Origin: Tetramitus jugosus
Taxonomy: Eukaryota > Heterolobosea > Eutetramitea > Acrasida > Vahlkampfiidae
Length of the DNA: 64,000 nucleotides
Reading direction: 5' to 3'
NCBI GenBank assembly: GCA_937625935.1
Contig: OW569391.1
Span: 310,001-374,000 of the forward strand
Notes under the pieces: generated by a model
Database searches by the model: none
What the model saw: only the letters and a program-made list of their open reading frames with translations
Told to the model about the DNA's origin: nothing
In this document: piece after piece, positions 44,421 through 54,756 of the stretch
Numbering within the stretch: position 1 is the stretch's first letter
Layout: each line of letters opens with the position of its first letter
Program-made: the position numbers and the translations under genes

Positions 44421-44770
44421 CTTGTTTGGACACGAACAATCGCTGTGTGTAACATCCATCTAGGTGTTTTAGGTAATCACCATTCCCATAGGGCCTCTGT
44501 GAGTCTAAGAAGAAGAACAGTAGCAGTGTAAATTATTATAGGAGATATTTTCCATTACAAAACGTGAACTTGCAAACTTACTCTTGTGACTTACATTCCC
44601 AGTAGCTAAGCATCCTTGTTGAACAAGTCATTCCTATCAACAATAAAAAAAGCCAATTGGCAAAACGAAAAGGTGAGTGTGATTGGAGTTGTTTGATGGC
44701 ATGGTTGCGGTTTTTTCTTCTGTCCAAAAGTGCGCTGTCCCACTTCTCGAAGGCAGTTGTATTCACAAAA
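44421..44770. other. Intergenic, nothing seen
   Basis: 350 bp between the Myb gene stop and the 3' end of tRNA-Gly. It includes the Myb 3' untranslated region. The short frames here are shadows across the tRNA. Confidence 0.5.
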
Positions 44771-44841
44771 TGCATTGACCGGGAATCGAACCCGGGTCCT
44801 CAGCTTGGAAGGCTGAGATGCTGCCTCTACACCATCAATGC
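44771..44841 (-). tRNA. tRNA-Gly (anticodon TCC)
   Basis: On the minus strand, 71 nt fold as a cloverleaf: acceptor GCATTGA/TCAATGC with A as discriminator; a D arm with TGGTGTAGAGGC; anticodon stem TCAGC/GCTGA around loop CTTCCAA (anticodon TCC); and T arm CCGGG/CCCGG around TTCGATT. There is no intron. An immediate TTTT on the minus strand (plus AAAA at 44767-44770) is the expected Pol III terminator. Confidence 0.93.
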
Positions 44842-45387
44842 TCATTGTATTCAATGAATTTTAGGCATTTGTCCCCGTTTTTGTCCCCGTTCCGGGGAAG
44901 GGCTGCGGGCGTAGTTGATTGAACCAAGAAAGAGTGTATTAGAGAGTTGCAAGTTGTTCACCACGTCCAAGGAGCCCAGACAAAGAATGGACACAAACAA
45001 GAACCGTCTTCCAAAACTCGCCTCGTTAACCCGGTGCTGCACAAAGGGAAGAACCCGGTTGGGTTAACAAAATTAGCGGGCCATACCACTATCTGAAGGC
45101 GAGGAAAGCTGAAGGCGAACAAGGGCTAGTCGTCAAGAATCAATCAAGTGCGGCAAGCAACAGAGAACGAACATCCCCAAAAAGCCGCACAACTCCCAGA
45201 GAAAAGAAATAAAAACTGACGAGAGAATTTTAGGTCACAAATAATTGCCAAAATAACATATCGCGTGAATTGATATTTCCTGGAACCGACTTCAGTACTT
45301 AATTGGTACCACATGGGTCCATTTTTGTTGCCCAGCCATTCCTTGGGACGTTATCCAAGATCTAACTAACGATTGTGTACCCTTCAG
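44842..45387. other. Intergenic, GC-richer than its surroundings near the left end
   Basis: 546 bp with no gene. It includes a repeated TCCCCGTT at 44871-44891, GGGGAAGGGCTGCGGGCG shortly after, and small direct and inverted repeats around 45025-45068 (GTTAACCC...GGGTTAAC). It should contain the promoter of the ankyrin/HECT gene. No function can be assigned. Confidence 0.4.
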
Positions 45388-48300
45388 ATGCCAACAGAGA
45401 AAAAAATGGTTCGTTTGGTGGATGCCTCTGCTGATGGCAATGTGTCTGAAGTGTCTAGAATTCTGCGAGCAAAGACAGTTGATATAAACAATGAACGTTT
45501 GGGTGTATGTCACACATTTGAACATCTAATCACAAAAGAGCCATGTGGTAACATTTTGCTTTGATTAGGGAAAAAATTCGCTGCATTTCGCGTCAGAGAA
45601 TGGCCATGCAGCTATTGTTGAGCTGCTATTGCACGGTGGCGCCGATGTGAATGCTAAAGCAACAGTGAGTATTGAAAATATTCTGTAGTGCTCTTGTTCT
45701 ATTGTTTGACACGTTTGTGATATAATATAGAATGTATGTCGTTGATTGCTTGCTGTATTGTGGTTGGTTTAATGTATTGGTAACACATCGAATTAGGATT
45801 GCCATGCTTTGCATTTTGCAGCAAAGGATGGTCATACATCTATTGTTGAGTTGCTGCTGCAGAGTGGTGCTGATGTGAATGCTAAAACAACAGTAAGTAT
45901 AGAAGTCGTTTTCATTTTGCTCTTGTTCATTGTTTTGACACATTTGTGGTATAATAGAATGTAAGTAGTTGGATTTGAGGACTGTCGACTTTATATTAAA
46001 TTGACACTTTCTATGGAATAGAATGTAAGTTGATTGTTTGATGAATTTTTGTTGATTTTGCACTGATTAACCAATTGATAATTTAGGATTGCACTGCTCT
46101 GCATTTTGCAGTGGAGAGTGGACATTTAACTATTGTTGAGTTGTTACTACAGAGTAACTCTGTTGTGAATGCCAAAACTAAAGTTAGTATTGAATATATT
46201 TGCTGATTCACTCTTGTTCGATTGTTTGACACATTTATGTAATAGGCAGTAAGTTTTTATTGGTTGATGAATTGTTATCATTTGGCACTTTTTGACGCAT
46301 TCTATTAGGGTTGCACTGCTCTGCATTTCGCAGCAGGGTATGGCCACACAGCTATTTTTAAGTTATTGTTGCAGCATGGCGCTGATGTTAATGCCAAACC
46401 AAATGTTAGTATTGAATTTTTTTGCTCCTTCAGTATTGTCCAGTTGTTCAATTGTTAACATTTCGATATGATAGGATGTAAGTTGTAAATAGGTTAGTGT
46501 ATCGCTTTTGTTTTTACACTTGTTGACCCATCGAATTAGGAGTGGACTGCTTTACATTTTGCTTCGCAGAATGGTCATGCAGATATAGTCGAATTTTTAT
46601 TGCAGAGTGGTGCTGATGTGAATGCCAAAACAATAGTGAGTATTGAATATGTTATTCATTTTTGTTCGATTGTTCGATTTTTGACACATTTCCTATCTAA
46701 TAGAATGTAAGTCGTTGCTTATTGGGTGAATTATTGTTGATTCTCATTTGACACATTGAATTAGGGTTGCACCGCTTTGTATTTCGCGCTACAATTTGGA
46801 CACAGGAGAATTGTTGAGTTGTTAATTTTATATGGTTCTCTCGTCGATCAAGTTTTAGTAAGTATTTATTCCTCTTCGTCACCGTGCTATTTTCAATTCT
46901 AACATTTTCCTTAAGGACGAGCTCTCTATCTATCCCGAGGTGCTAGAGATGCTGGAGGACAACTGCGTATACATCTACCACAAGATGCAGGAGAGCAAGA
47001 TTCAGGCCATACACGATGTTCATCGTCAAAACTTGATAGATTGGCAGAGAGATCATGCGGCTGGACAGCAAAGAGCAGAATCTGAAATTGAAAATCTAAA
47101 GCTTCAAATAAGACAGGTGCCAAAGGAATTGAGACATATAATACAAAAAGAAACTGATTGGATTCAGAATAACAAGTTTGATACTTTTAAGTACTTGCTC
47201 AATCTCGAGGAATTTGTGGGTGCCAGGCCTGTACTAAATGATAGAGACGAACATCGATTGATGAATGAGATTGAAGAAGGCAGAAAGAAGCACTTGGAGT
47301 TGAACGACAGGATTCAGATCAAAGAAGTTACGATGAGGGAGAGAAAGGAGCTCATTCGAGCAAGGACAAACAATTTGAAAGACTTATTAACAAAGTTAGA
47401 TGATTCAATAGAAATGCGAGGTCGAAAAATAGAGAACTTGTCATGTCAACTAAGATCTGGTGATTTAGCATCAACTGAAACTAAAAACACTGAGAGGAAT
47501 AAGCAGTTCGATGAATTAATGAGGCAAAGGGAAGAATTTCACTCCTCCCTGTCTGTTCTTATTGAAAAATCGCGCTCTTATTTGGATTGTTTGAGTCAAA
47601 GTGAAAATGAGCTTAATCGATTACACACTGGCGAACTGATAGAAAAGAAAAGCAGAATTATGAAGGATGCCAAAGAGGAAATCGAGAGTGTTCGTGTATT
47701 GCAAGATTCATGTAATGGCTTGAAGCAACAAATGCAAGTCTTTGACAAAAATTCAGACGAAGCCCAACACTTGATTGAACAATTCGCAAGTAATAACAAA
47801 CAGAAGAACCAACTTTTAGTCGATTCTATAAAAATTGATTTGGAGATTGCACGGCTACTTGCAGATTCTGATGAGGATGAATCAGAAAGTAATGATGATC
47901 GAATCTCTGAACTAACCAGAGAAAAAGAGGACAAGAAACGAGAGATTGACCAGAATGAGAAAGAGAAGCGAGATTTAGAAAAGAACTTGTCCAAACACGC
48001 ACACTATGGTGAAATCAAGATGTTACTACCAAAATATCAATCAACTGATAGACGAATTAAAGATTTCACATACGTTAGAGATGCTGATGGAAGACATGGC
48101 CCAGTGAAATTGTATGAAAATATCAAAGGAGAGTTAGTGGTGTTAACGAAATTTTTACACGATGGTCAACACTGTTCATTTGAAAGAGAAGCAGCAATTC
48201 AGAAGTTGAGGCATCCCTTAATCCTTCCAATCAATACTATTTTTTATGAAGGTGATGTTGCCTATGTTGAAGCTCCATTTGTTGAAGGTAGAAGTATGAG

Positions 48301-49999
48301 AGACTGGATGAAAAATGGTAAAGAAAAAACAGGAGTTGAAATACAAAGTATGATTCGTCTTGTTGCCCAAGGCATCCAATATTTGCATAACAAGGGTGTG
48401 ATTCATGGTGATTTAACACCAGAGAGTATCTTGATGAAACAGAATGCCCATGACGAGACATGTATTCCAATCATTTGTGATTTAGAATTGATCAACAACA
48501 AAAATGTTGTATGTAAATCAACCCTTCGCGCAGGAGCCATGAAATACACCAGTCCTGAGCGTACTCTACATAACGAACAACCAAGTACAAAAGCTGATGT
48601 TTGGTCTTTGGGCATTATCATACTGGAATTACTATCATTCCCAAGAGAGATCACAGCCCACATCGCAACTGATCTGAACGAAGTTTCATCCTCATTGAAC
48701 ATCCAACAATGGAATGAGAATCTTCAAGCTGTTACTTCACTATATGAATTGTTAGTTTGTATGCTAAAGGAGGAAGTTGATGAGCGTTTTGAGATTTCGG
48801 ATGTTTTGAATCATGCGTTCTTGAACAGCACAATTGAAAAGCAAAAAGCAGCTACAACTAACACAGAGGGGAGACTGAGTCGAATGAAGCAACGCATATC
48901 AAATAAGATTCTCACGGCAGATCAGAGCACACATGTCGTGAGATTGAGCGAGACCAATCATTTGATGGAGCAATTACTCGATACTTTCTATTCGATGACG
49001 AACGACGAAATAGTTAAGAAGTTAATTGTGAGTTTTGACAGTGAAGAGGCAATTGGTTCTAGTACCCTAACGACATCACTCTACTCAACGCTATTCAATG
49101 AGGTAGCAGGAACCTTGCTCGAGAAAGTGGACAATGGTAACTTGTTCATTCCTATGTGTGACGATAGTGAAGATCAAACCAAGCAAATGGTAAATGAAGA
49201 GAAGTTCGAAGCAATGGGAAAAGCATTGATCAAGATAATATTGGATCAAAAGACTATACCATTGTGTCTCGCTCCATATTTTATGAGATACTTACTCTGT
49301 AGTGATGAGAAGGAATGTGATTTCGAAAACTCCATGATATTCATGAGAGATGTCGATATGATTGATTCAGAGTTTGGAAGAACTATGAGGCACATAATGG
49401 CCGTGAATGACTTTGATAGTTTATGTCTTAATTTTACCGTAATTGATGCGAATGACAACAGAATTGTTGACAAGTCCAACAAGAAGGAATTCATCAAGAA
49501 GAGAATACAAAAGAAACTTTTTGGTGATCGAATGAGGAATATGAAGGCTGTTAGAAAGGGTTTTAGAAGTCTTGTTGAGTTACAGCCATATCTTGACGAG
49601 ATGAATGAAAGAGATTTAGCGATACTAATTGCAGAACAACAATTTGTTGACAAGGAGTTTTTGTTGGAGAATTGTATTGATTGTAGAGGCGATGCCAATG
49701 ATTGTTCCAATTTGATTCATGTACTGCAATCATTGAACAATGAACAATTGCAATTGCTGTTATTTTTTGCAACAGGTCAAGCTGGAATGTTCAATGGAGG
49801 ATCTAATGAAGCATTGTGGAATTCCAATGATACCACACCATACAGAAGAGATTGCATTACATTCAGATTCTATGATCCATCAGAGAATGAAGATAGTTTA
49901 CCCGTAGCACACTTATGCTTCTATTGTATCGATATGCCAAAGTGTGATTCAGTTGAAATGATGAAAACGAAGCTGATTCGAGCGATAGAAGCGTTATAA
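45388..49999 (+). CDS. Ankyrin repeat - coiled coil - kinase-like - HECT E3 ubiquitin ligase fusion protein
   Basis: Conventional exons are 45388-45504, 45569-45664, 45797-45892, 46087-46182, 46309-46404, 46540-46635, 46765-46857 and 46916-49999, all in phase 0; 1257 residues without microexons. Exons 2-7 each encode one ankyrin repeat (xxTALHFA, GHxxIVELLL, GADVNAK). A charged helical region follows, then a kinase-like fold at about 615-875: AIQKLRHPLILP, QGIQYLHNKGVIHGDLTPES, KADVWSLGIIILELL. Its glycine loop is unrecognisable, HRD is HGD, the Asn after it is Ser, and DFG is DLE, so it is probably a pseudokinase. The last ~350 residues are a HECT domain (GKALIKIILDQKTIPLCLAPY, GFRSL, FFATGQAGMFNGG). 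The presumed catalytic Cys is in LPVAHLCFY, 26 residues before the end. Confidence 0.85.
45731..45733 (+). other. Candidate 3-nt microexon (AAT, Asn), repeat 1-2 junction
   Basis: ATATAG precedes and GTATGT follows. It divides the 132-nt gap into introns of 66 and 63 nt, the normal length in this genome, and adds the missing 33rd residue of the ankyrin period. Confidence 0.7.
45958..45960 (+). other. Candidate 3-nt microexon (AAT, Asn), repeat 2-3 junction, first copy
   Basis: AATAG precedes and GTAAGT follows; 65 nt from the upstream exon. This gap is 194 nt and holds two such sites, so either or both copies may be used. Confidence 0.55.
46022..46024 (+). other. Candidate 3-nt microexon (AAT, Asn), repeat 2-3 junction, second copy
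   Basis: AATAG precedes and GTAAGT follows; 61 nt after the first copy and 62 nt before the next ankyrin exon. Confidence 0.55.
46246..46248 (+). other. Candidate 3-nt microexon (GCA, Ala), repeat 3-4 junction
   Basis: AATAG precedes and GTAAGT follows. It divides a 126-nt gap into 63 and 60 nt. Confidence 0.65.
46475..46477 (+). other. Candidate 3-nt microexon (GAT, Asp), repeat 4-5 junction
   Basis: GATAG precedes and GTAAGT follows. It divides a 135-nt gap into 70 and 62 nt. Inclusion makes VNAKPN-D-EWTALHFA, the canonical ankyrin spacing. Confidence 0.7.
46704..46706 (+). other. Candidate 3-nt microexon (AAT, Asn), repeat 5-6 junction
   Basis: AATAG precedes and GTAAGT follows. It divides a 129-nt gap into 68 and 58 nt. 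Inclusion makes VNAKTI-N-GCTALYFA, with the typical NG before the TALH-like motif. Confidence 0.7.
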
Positions 50000-50180
50000 T
50001 GAGGATAAGGGAAGGGTTTCAAGATGATCAATAAAGGTTTCGTTTTTTCTGTTTTTGTCTACTGCATGAACTTGAATCATCTTGAGATGAGACGACGAGG
50101 CGGAAGAAAGCGAACTCTTTTCAGGAACTTGTGTTTCCAATAAAAGTCAAAAAAACAGAAACAAACAACAAACACAAAGA

Positions 50181-51185
50181 ATGACAAAGCACAAGCAAAA
50201 GCAATCTCGCCGAGACAAAACCAATGATGATATTTTCACTGACACACAAAAATGGAGTGTGGATAGTTTGAAACAGTTTGCACGAAAGACGTTTCGTGAT
50301 GAAACTTGGTACATACAGGACTACTTTATTACTTATTCTTTTGGTTCTGGAATGCACGTTCAATCCTTTAGGTTCTTTGATTTGTATAATCAGGATATTG
50401 ACAAATTGTTGCAGACACTTGTGACAACTCAAACATTGCTGGTTCATCCATATCCAAAGAAATGTGAAGTATTTGATAAGACCGATGTCAGATTGCCATT
50501 GGTTATTACCTATGATCAACATGTTGATAAGATTGGAAGATTTGAATGGAGACATAGGCGTGTTGTCGAAAGTACTTGGAAAGACTTTGTATTGGATGTA
50601 TGGGACATTCAATGCAGATCAGCAGAAGAGACAAAAGATCATTATGTATTGTTGGATAATTTGTATCAATTGTTCCAGCAAATATACAAGAAAGCAAATA
50701 TGCAACTAGAGAATCAAGCAGTTAAGCCAAATACTCAAGCAGATAGCAAGTCAGTACTGTATGTTCGTAAACTCATTAATGAGGCAAGTACAACTCAAGT
50801 AAGAGAATTATGTGAGCAATATGGCACTGTGAATGCAGTGGAACCAATCTGGGAGAGAGTGTCACCATTTAGTGGTAAACATATGTTGGTCACATTTGAA
50901 AAGGAAGCAGACGCTCGCACAACACAACTAAAATTGAATAGAGCTAATTCTCATCTGGCCAGAACAGACGCCTACACTCCAAAACAATTACTGGTTGAAT
51001 TTGCAGAAGCCAATCTAATCAATGGCATGGATGATCTGATACAATTTGCGCCTGCTCCAAAAAATGTTAAAGTGTTCGTGGAACATGGTTTTTGCACTGG
51101 ATTCCAAGGAGGCTTTAGATATTTTGTTGTGATGCCTGAAACACACTATGTGTACTGTTTCACTGGATACAATGAAGCCAGATGA
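50181..51185 (+). CDS. RRM-like domain protein of unknown function
   Basis: 334 residues, single exon, ATG at 50181. After a basic N-terminus (MTKHKQKQSRRDK) comes a ~150-residue region I do not recognise (WYIQDYFITYSFGSGMHVQ, LLVHPYPKKCEVFDK). An RRM-like fold follows at about 193-280 (SVLYVRKLINEASTTQVREL, KHMLVTFEKEADARTTQLKL, LLVEFAEANL). The RNP motifs are degenerate, so RNA binding is only a possibility. The C-terminal ~50 residues are rich in aromatic residues and glycine. It follows the HECT gene by 181 bp on the same strand. Confidence 0.65.
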   Translation: MTKHKQKQSRRDKTNDDIFTDTQKWSVDSLKQFARKTFRDETWYIQDYFITYSFGSGMHVQSFRFFDLYNQDIDKLLQTLVTTQTLLVHPYPKKCEVFDKTDVRLPLVITYDQHVDKIGRFEWRHRRVVESTWKDFVLDVWDIQCRSAEETKDHYVLLDNLYQLFQQIYKKANMQLENQAVKPNTQADSKSVLYVRKLINEASTTQVRELCEQYGTVNAVEPIWERVSPFSGKHMLVTFEKEADARTTQLKLNRANSHLARTDAYTPKQLLVEFAEANLINGMDDLIQFAPAPKNVKVFVEHGFCTGFQGGFRYFVVMPETHYVYCFTGYNEAR

Positions 51186-51324
51186 ATCTTCGTTGTCCAT
51201 GATAAAAAGAACTTGCGGGGTTTTGTTTTCATGTCGGTGCATTTTGTTCCGTCTTGGAACAAAGAGCTCCGGACTCGTTTCTTCGACCTAAAAGCTGCAA
51301 AACTAACAATTCATACCACACCAA

Positions 51325-52164
51325 ATGAACGATCCAATCATCCATAAGGACAATCCTGGGTTTTCTTTTTGGATTGATCTCTGCTCTATCCTCAAACCGG
51401 ACACTCACTTGCACAATCTCAATCTCAGAAAACTCGATCCAATGACCAAGTTACCCAATGAAGAAAAGGAGGTGATTCTCACTGAGTTCAAGAATGCACA
51501 AGAGAGAACAAAGAGCAGTTGTTGCCAAGTCCATCACATCTTGCTAAAGTTGGGAAGTCACATTCTCAGTGATGTCCACCAACAAGAGGTCTCGTTACTG
51601 ACCGATATATTGGCGCAGCTCGAACATTTGGGAATGAGCAGTAGCAAGTTGGTTGCATTTGTCCACACATGTCGAGCTATGCTCTATTATCGCCATAAAC
51701 GCTTCATGGATGCAGTCGACGACCTGAATATTGCCATTTCGATTGATTCCCAACATTCAGGTGCTTATTGTAATCGTGCGTTGAGTAGGTTGGACAGTAT
51801 CAACGAATTGGGATTAATTTCGACAATTTCGACAAATCTGTCCATTTGGAACGATATATCAGAATCAATTCGCCTTGACTCCACTTATACACGACCCTAC
51901 TGTGTCAGAGCAAAGATTCATGTGTTGTGTAGCGACCATCATCGGGCACTGAAAGAAGTTGCGGTAGCTTTTTCTTTTGATCCATCCTGCCGGAGGGTAA
52001 ATGACTGGATGGCATTTCTTTATGGCCGAGTTGGCAAGTATGTGTGTTCGTATTGGCATAACTCGTTCATCCTTGATAGTGTAGATAGTGCAGCTACCGA
52101 TCGCCGGCGACTAATGTTGAAGAACAAAATGTATCAGGCGAGCAAAGATCCATTGTTCTCTTGA
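51325..52164 (+). CDS. TPR-like helical repeat protein, function unknown
   Basis: 279 residues, single exon, ATG at 51325. Helical pairs resembling tetratricopeptide repeats occur in the middle: VHTCRAMLYYRHKRFMDAVD, LNIAISIDSQHSGAYCNRAL, ISESIRLDSTYTRPYCVRA, HRALKEVAVAFSFDPS. Such proteins are usually scaffolds. The N-terminal ~90 residues are charged and unassigned. No catalytic domain is present. Confidence 0.6.
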   Translation: MNDPIIHKDNPGFSFWIDLCSILKPDTHLHNLNLRKLDPMTKLPNEEKEVILTEFKNAQERTKSSCCQVHHILLKLGSHILSDVHQQEVSLLTDILAQLEHLGMSSSKLVAFVHTCRAMLYYRHKRFMDAVDDLNIAISIDSQHSGAYCNRALSRLDSINELGLISTISTNLSIWNDISESIRLDSTYTRPYCVRAKIHVLCSDHHRALKEVAVAFSFDPSCRRVNDWMAFLYGRVGKYVCSYWHNSFILDSVDSAATDRRRLMLKNKMYQASKDPLFS

Positions 52165-53120
52165 GAAGCTTTCCTTAGAGCTTTTTCATCATGAAATGCT
52201 GCTTCGCTCCACACATGACCAAAGGTAAGAATCACGCATGGATGCAATATGAATTGCGAAAACAATGGTTGACCGAGCGTTAATTCCTTCAAACTGGTTT
52301 CATCTTAACCAAAAAAATTGTTTACACTCACCATCATTTTCATAACTTTGGCCATACAATAAGATCCAAATTTGTTGACATTTCGCCTCGTTCACTTGTT
52401 GTATTATTGTGTTTAGATGACTTTGCTGTGTTTTCACTCTTCCTCTCGTTTTCGTCGTTGATTCTACTATGGTTTTTTGGAGGAGAAGTTGCGCCAGTTG
52501 TAGATGAGTCAGACACATTGCCCGACGTTCACAAGTCCCCGCTCTCGTTGCTGAGCGAGAACTGGCGAGCCTCTCCACGGACACCCCAGATGGCGATGCG
52601 AAAAAGAACATGTGAGTCTTGGTCTCCGGGCGAACCTTGTGGAATTTTAAGAAGAACGATAATGAACCAAGGATGAGGTCACTGGGAGCCGGGCATCGAT
52701 TAACTGCAAAGAAACGGTTATCATCTACACCTACAAGACTGGCGGAAGATCGAACTAGGTTCATGGGGTTCGTTTGATCAAAAAGGATAATGAAAGGAAG
52801 CTACTACTATCCGAGAAACATGGATCCTTTATCGATCTCACAATTTGGCTTTCCCCAATACAAAATAAATAGACTGGCATGATTGTTCTCTTCAAAGCAG
52901 AGCCAACGAAAATGATCTATGTAGAGCTTGAGTCACAGGCATGACCACAGTACTCGCACCCTTTACACAACGAGCATTCTCCACGAAAACACAAGATTCC
53001 ATGCGAGGCGATTTGATGTTCTGATGTGCCTCGACCCTTGACGAACCGCCAAGCAATGATGACTTGTTCAGGCGCGGAATAAAAACGACTTGTTCAACAA
53101 AAAAAACGAAAAGAACAACG
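52165..53120. other. Intergenic, no convincing gene
   Basis: About 950 bp. Overlapping plus (52407-52676) and minus (52300-52764) open frames match no family. The plus frame begins with a hydrophobic run, which alone is not enough to call a gene. It should contain the promoter of the first member of the gene cluster to the right. Confidence 0.45.
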
Positions 53121-54524
53121 ATGAGTCAGCAGTGCAACGAAGGCAATCAAGAAACTACGACCACTGCGACTGTTGTACAACCAGTGATTCCAACAGGAAT
53201 CAGGTTTCATCACAATGGTCGGGTCGTTGCCAAGGGGATATTAGAGTACATTGACAAGATTTATTCTGTGGTGACACTCAAAACGATAAAGGCTGAATTG
53301 AACGATCTTCCTGTGCCATTTCGGGAACTCAAAGCAGGACAACAATTTTCAAAGGTGCATGAAATTTTGGAAAAGTTGTACCCAAAGACGAACAAGAATC
53401 CTGTGACGACTTGGGTTGCGAGAGTATCGGTTAAAGTTGGTGAAGAATGGAAATTGATTGAAAATGGAAACAGAGATAAGCCATCGAAGAATGGTGTTGA
53501 TCTGAATGAGTCTGTTGCGAAAAAGAGAAGGTTCTCAAGAAAGGAACTTGCAGAGCATGCAGTCAATAAGAGAAAAAGAGAAGAGTTTTATCACATGTTT
53601 CGGAGCGATTCTAGCAACTCAAAGAATGTATCTCGGGTATCTGATGAGAATAGCGATAGTGACATTGAAGAAAGCAACACGACTGGCGCTTCTTCAACTT
53701 GTCCTGTGGAAATCACTGAAGATGTATCTGATGATCCAGTAAACCCAAGACTACCCTCAACCATTCCAATTCCCACTGGCATTAGATTTCTCAAGGATCG
53801 CAGCATGGTTGCACAAGGTGAACTCCTTTTTGTTGACAGTCAATACTCTGTTGTGCATCTAGACAATGTGGTTGACCGCAAAGACATTGTTCCACAAGTC
53901 AAGAAGTTGAAAGGAGTCACTTTTTCAAGAATTGGCCTCTTTTTGGATCTTCTCTATCCCAAGAAGGGCAAAGCTTCGAATCGTTGGGCAGGAAGAGTTG
54001 AAATCATGGTTCGTGGCAAGTGGGAGATTTTCAAGTACAAAGACCCTAGTCAAACGACAGAGTGTCTCACAAGAGAGTACTTGATAAGTCATTGTGTGAA
54101 TAGGAACAAAAGAGAGCAATTCAATCATCTTACAATGGATATCCTTCCAAAGAAGCGAAATCGTGAAGATGATGATGATGATGATGACGATGAGAATGAC
54201 TCTGACAATACTACTTTTATTAAACCAACATCAAAGAAAAGCAGACTTACAGAGACTCCGCATTCACCCTCGACTACAGAAAGAACCAACTCAACAACGA
54301 TAGAATCATCTGAACAAGAATCATCGCTCCAAACACCAGTATCACGGTCATTGAGTGACGCTGACCCACTTGCTGATCACATAAGGTTAGTGCTTGATAA
54401 ACTGATTCAGATTGATGATGAAATCAAACGAAAACGGGATGCGATCATTCAATTGCAAGAAGAAATGAAAAAGTTAGAGGAGGAAAAAGCAACATTTAGG
54501 CGGTTGTTCACTCCTTACCTCTAA
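53121..54524 (+). CDS. Cluster family member A: two WxGRV-type domains plus C-terminal coiled coil
   Basis: Unknown function; 467 residues from ATG 53121 (a TTG at 53064 only extends the frame). It has two copies of a ~110-residue domain, at about 23-150 and 214-335. Each copy starts IPTGIRF, has a hydrophobic strand region (YSVVTL / YSVVHL), an LEKLYP / LDLLYP helix, W-V/A-x-R-V, and a WK/WE-I/L strand, followed by a helix containing RKEL or REYL and NKRKREEF. An Asp/Ser-rich linker and basic KKxR clusters follow. A coiled coil at about 418-467 (DDEIKRKRDAIIQLQEEMKK) ends the protein. The composition suggests a nuclear, dimerising protein. The minus-strand gene at 59789-61180 has the same architecture. 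Confidence 0.7.
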   Translation: MSQQCNEGNQETTTTATVVQPVIPTGIRFHHNGRVVAKGILEYIDKIYSVVTLKTIKAELNDLPVPFRELKAGQQFSKVHEILEKLYPKTNKNPVTTWVARVSVKVGEEWKLIENGNRDKPSKNGVDLNESVAKKRRFSRKELAEHAVNKRKREEFYHMFRSDSSNSKNVSRVSDENSDSDIEESNTTGASSTCPVEITEDVSDDPVNPRLPSTIPIPTGIRFLKDRSMVAQGELLFVDSQYSVVHLDNVVDRKDIVPQVKKLKGVTFSRIGLFLDLLYPKKGKASNRWAGRVEIMVRGKWEIFKYKDPSQTTECLTREYLISHCVNRNKREQFNHLTMDILPKKRNREDDDDDDDDENDSDNTTFIKPTSKKSRLTETPHSPSTTERTNSTTIESSEQESSLQTPVSRSLSDADPLADHIRLVLDKLIQIDDEIKRKRDAIIQLQEEMKKLEEEKATFRRLFTPYL

Positions 54525-54756
54525 CCACCACAAGTTACTTCTAAACTAGGGTTGATTCATCAATTTTGCACTTATCAAATAAGGACACGACTTTGCGAGT
54601 CATGGGAGAACTACTTCGGCTTTGATGATCAAGTGTACAACATTGAGTGGACTTGCCCAGAGCGTCTGGACGCACTGGAAAAAAGTGTCGGCTCGCCAAA
54701 AAAAAGGAAAGCAACAAAAGAAAGCACACAACAAAAAAAAAGCACACATCTAGACC

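Larger units (their letters stand above)
45569..46857 (+). repeat. Tandem exon-intron units, one ankyrin repeat each
   Basis: Six copies of a unit of about 228 bp. Exon starts fall at 45569, 45797, 46087, 46309, 46540 and 46765; spacings are 228, 290, 222, 231 and 225. Introns are homologous as well as exons, sharing GTxAGTATTGAA at the start, CTCTTGTTC and TTTGACACATTT in the first half, AATAGAATGTAAGT in the middle, and GAATTAG at the end. The third unit has an extra ~64 bp within its intron. Unequal crossing-over of the whole unit explains the array. Confidence 0.85.

Noticed and set aside
45025-45068. GTTAACCC...GGGTTAAC inverted repeat as a mobile-element end
   Set aside because: Only 8 bp arms, no target duplication and no coding sequence between them.
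52300-52764. Overlapping open frames between the TPR-like gene and the cluster
   Set aside because: Both strands are open over the same stretch, no domain is seen, and composition does not favour coding.
53064-53120. Upstream extension of cluster member A
   Set aside because: Begins at TTG; the ATG at 53121 is better placed and matches member F.
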